Below are positions 6,576-7,978 of a stretch of DNA of 7,978 bases, in pieces. Within the stretch, counting starts at the first letter, position 1; every line of letters begins with the position of its first letter. The stretch covers positions 1 through 7,978 of the forward strand of contig QNCB01000041.1 in the NCBI GenBank assembly GCA_003644335.1, given 5' to 3'. Below the pieces are notes generated by a model. That model made no database searches, was not told the DNA's origin, and saw only the letters and a list, made by a program, of their open reading frames with translations. The DNA comes from Planctomycetota bacterium (lineage in GTDB: Bacteria; Planctomycetota; Phycisphaerae; SM23-33). A program made the translations under genes and the position numbers.

Positions 6576-7127
6576 TTATTTTCCCAACGTTTTCTTCATA
6601 ACACCCCAATTATTCAGAAAGCCTGTTAGGTGTCTGTCTTCATTTTCATAGTCGCCATCGGCTAAAGAGAGTTTTTCAGTCTTAGACAATCCTCTTGCCT
6701 CCCAACATGTATTATCATTTCTTACCCACATATATGTCTGGTGTAATTTTTTCGGACCATGAATTTTTTTAAGAAGAGCAACTAATGTTTTAGGGGGAAT
6801 AACAACACAGTCGATGGTCTTGTGAGCAAAACTTTGCATTACAAACACCCATAAGTCTGCTTTTGAAGCCTTAACCTTTTTTGGATTCAACGTCCACCAA
6901 CCCCAAGTTCTAAAACTATTATGATGTTCCGACTTCATATGAGTGGTAGTATAATCTTTTGAGTATTTTACCTGCAACGAAACTGTTTTGTTGTTCTTGG
7001 AATTAGTTACTAGCAAGTCGATTCCAGTATCTTTGGAAGGAAGCCATACATTATATTTTTTAAAGTGTTTTTCGATATAAGAGCCAACTAAATATTCCCC
7101 CGCATGGATTGTAGAAAGTGGTTTCAT
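6576..7127 (-). CDS. PD-(D/E)XK nuclease-like protein
   Basis: The 183-residue product has the layout of a small PD-(D/E)XK nuclease fold: Glu11 in 'AGEYLVGSYIEKH', Asp37 in 'DTGIDLLV', and Gln52-x-Lys54 in 'SLQVKYSKD'. GxD followed about 15 residues later by QxK is typical of restriction-endonuclease-like and Hjc-like nucleases that cut DNA in the cytoplasm. The C-terminal two-thirds ('TWGWWTLNPKKVKASKADLW' and after) matches no family I can name but resembles the substrate-facing part of such proteins. The start has GGGAG seven bases upstream. The gene is AT-rich, unlike the GC-rich housekeeping genes, which suggests transfer. It lies 35 bases after the end of a truncated gene on the same strand, probably its former operon partner. 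A restriction or other anti-phage role is plausible but inferred. Confidence 0.7.
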   Translation of the reverse strand: MKPLSTIHAGEYLVGSYIEKHFKKYNVWLPSKDTGIDLLVTNSKNNKTVSLQVKYSKDYTTTHMKSEHHNSFRTWGWWTLNPKKVKASKADLWVFVMQSFAHKTIDCVVIPPKTLVALLKKIHGPKKLHQTYMWVRNDNTCWEARGLSKTEKLSLADGDYENEDRHLTGFLNNWGVMKKTLGK

Positions 7128-7162
7128 TTAATTTCTCCCGCAAAAAAGAAGTACCTAAAATA

Positions 7163-7357
7163 CTACTCCACCACACACCTATCCCTAAGATATGTCTTCC
7201 ATTTTTCAAATATATCGTTTCCATCTATTGAGTCAATGAATTTTTCAAACGTACAGCTAATTGCGTTTCGTTTATGCTGGTCATGCAGCAGCGTCTGGTA
7301 CTCTGGGATTATATGCTGAAAATGTTTGTTACCAGCAGGGTACAGTGTAATAATGAA
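7163..7357 (-). pseudogene. C-terminal remnant of a gene upstream of the nuclease
   Basis: On the minus strand a frame runs from just after a stop at 7360-7358 to the TAG at 7165-7163, giving 64 residues. It includes 'LYPAGNKHFQHIIPEYQTLL' and ends 'FEKWKTYLRDRCVVE'. It has no ATG and no ribosome binding site, yet its composition is that of a real protein. It looks like the last 60 residues of a larger gene cut off at about 7345-7390, where base composition changes. The ending (a tryptophan, then YLRDR) recalls the C-termini of some uncharacterised restriction-endonuclease-like families, but this is a weak impression. It would have been the first gene of an operon with the nuclease-like gene. 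Confidence 0.5.
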
Positions 7358-7459
7358 TCAAGAGGTGTAAGCAAGTTAAATGGAATATGCTCGCTTCTCA
7401 GCATGTCAGCATCTCAGTCTCCGCGCTATGGGCGTAAAAATGCGTCGAGGCCTGATTTT

Positions 7460-7555
7460 GGGTGGGCAGGCCTTGGCGAATTGATGAACCAGCTGGACGG
7501 CGTTCTCGACAACGAAGATATTATTACCAACGCCACGACCAACCACGTCGCCTGA
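7460..7555 (+). pseudogene. AAA+ ATPase fragment
   Basis: The last 31 codons before the TGA at 7553 read 'GLGELMNQLDGVLDNED' and 'IITNATTNHVA'. This is the AAA+ segment between the Walker B motif and sensor 1: a 'LNQLDG' helix followed by a beta strand ending in ATTN. The Walker A and B motifs and the C-terminal lid are absent, so it is a fragment without function. The frame upstream to 7274 does not look like AAA+ sequence. Composition here is GC-rich again, so it belongs to a different source from the AT-rich cargo to its left. Confidence 0.6.
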
Positions 7556-7583
7556 GGCCCCTGCCGAACTTCCAATCGAATGC

Positions 7584-7615
7584 TTGACATCAACGCTGGG
7601 TGGGGGGAAGATAAT
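7584..7615 (+). promoter_or_regulatory. Candidate promoter for the MBL-fold gene
   Basis: A consensus TTGACA at 7584-7589 is followed by GATAAT at 7610-7615. The spacer of 20 bases is longer than the ideal 17, so strength is doubtful. The position, about 40 bases before the ATG at 7656, is suitable. Confidence 0.4.
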
Positions 7616-7655
7616 ATGTCGGGTGTTACAAGTTCAATAACAATGTGGGAAAATC

Positions 7656-7978
7656 ATGCGTATATGCATTCATCGTGGTAGCAAACAAATTGGCGGAAGT
7701 TGCGTGGAGGTTGAAAGCCAGGGCCAGCGACTTCTTGTTGACTTTGGTTTGCCGCTGGATGCTGACGAGAACGGAAGTCAATATCTTCCAAAAGTCCACG
7801 GGCTGGATGGCGGCGGGCCGCCCGTCGTAACCCACGCAGATACGCCACTTACGACGCCGCCAAACGGCACTCGCACCAGCGACGCGAAACAGGCCATCCT
7901 CGCCGATTTGCTGGTAGGCCTTCCCACCGCTACCCGCCGCGAGATTATCGCCACCATGCTCAACGCCGACCGGATCGC
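7656..7978 (+). CDS. MBL-fold hydrolase N-terminus running into the repeat
   Basis: An ATG at 7656, with GTGGGA six bases or so upstream, opens a frame with no stop before the window edge (107 codons). Residues 1-52 are the N-terminal beta sheet of a metallo-beta-lactamase-fold protein: 'MRICIHRGSKQIGGSCVEVE', then 'RLLVDFGLPLDADENG' and 'YLPKVHGLDG'. In this family the metal-binding HxHxDH motif should follow shortly after. Instead, from codon 53 the frame is that of direct repeat copy 2 ('GGPPVVTHADTPLTTPPNG' and on), so the catalytic part is missing here. The gene is therefore interrupted or fused, and probably a pseudogene. Whether the rest of the MBL gene lies beyond the repeat cannot be seen. 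Confidence 0.75.
   Translation, partial: MRICIHRGSKQIGGSCVEVESQGQRLLVDFGLPLDADENGSQYLPKVHGLDGGGPPVVTHADTPLTTPPNGTRTSDAKQAILADLLVGLPTATRREIIATMLNADRI
7813..7978 (+). repeat. Direct repeat copy 2, cut by window end
   Basis: Matches 6282-6459 with three substitutions (A for G at 7841 and at the base before CTCGCACC, G for A after TTACGAC) and lacks the 12-base tandem duplication. The outer hairpin GTCGTAA/TTACGAC is intact and gains one pair (C-G); the inner CGCA/TGCG is weakened to CGCA/TACG. It starts inside codon 53 of the MBL-fold gene and its frame continues that of the gene. Confidence 0.92.

Larger units (their letters stand above)
5469..7978. mobile_element. Accessory region of decayed mobile DNA
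   Basis: From the REP-like element to the window edge, nearly every gene is a fragment: an integrase with a frame break, tRNA-Val ends, two long direct repeats, an AT-rich cargo between them, an AAA+ fragment and an interrupted MBL-fold gene. Base composition changes sharply to AT-rich within 6500-7400 and back after about 7420. The pieces suggest repeated insertion and deletion at a tRNA-type site. No single intact element with two defined ends can be drawn; the right end lies outside the window. Confidence 0.55.

Noticed and set aside
7645..7848. Open frames on both strands over the MBL-fold start
   Set aside because: They overlap the frame starting at 7656, which alone shows recognisable family sequence and a ribosome binding site.
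6282..7978. CRISPR array
   Set aside because: There are only two long direct repeats 1.5 kb apart and no series of short repeats with even spacers.

Overview
The window looks like chromosomal DNA from a planctomycete, most likely of the class Phycisphaerae. This is an inference from the GC-rich coding style, the very large AsmA-like protein, the integrase remnant with its NLRSTRETEL motif, and the N-terminus of a metallo-beta-lactamase (MBL) fold protein. No database search was possible.

Left part, 1-5406, is ordinary housekeeping DNA. A long AsmA/TamB-like envelope protein enters from the left edge and ends at 3444. It is followed by xseB (exonuclease VII small subunit). An initiator tRNA-fMet gene lies on the minus strand with its own sigma70-type promoter and a rho-independent terminator. 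Divergent from it is nrdR, the ATP-cone repressor of ribonucleotide reductase genes, with a clear promoter and a 9-bp inverted repeat at the expected transcription start. Close behind nrdR lies a gene for a protein that appears to consist of two ATP-cone-like domains and nothing else. nrdR and this gene probably form one transcription unit concerned with nucleotide sensing.

Right part, 5407-7978, is an accessory region built of broken pieces. In order it holds: a REP-like inverted repeat; a tyrosine-recombinase remnant with a frame break and an internal deletion; two copies of the 3' end of a tRNA-Val gene, which look like old attachment sites; a long direct repeat (6282-6459 and 7813-7978) that starts with a hairpin; and, between the two repeat copies, an AT-rich cargo segment. 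The cargo carries an intact PD-(D/E)XK-nuclease-like gene and the 3' end of a second gene upstream of it on the same strand, a fragment of an AAA+ ATPase, and a promoter-like sequence with the first 52 codons of an MBL-fold protein. That last gene runs in frame into the second repeat copy and stays open to the window edge.

The most unusual items are the hairpin-headed direct repeat that has landed in a tRNA remnant and in a protein-coding gene, the stand-alone double ATP-cone protein beside nrdR, and the possible defence-type nuclease pair in the AT-rich cargo.
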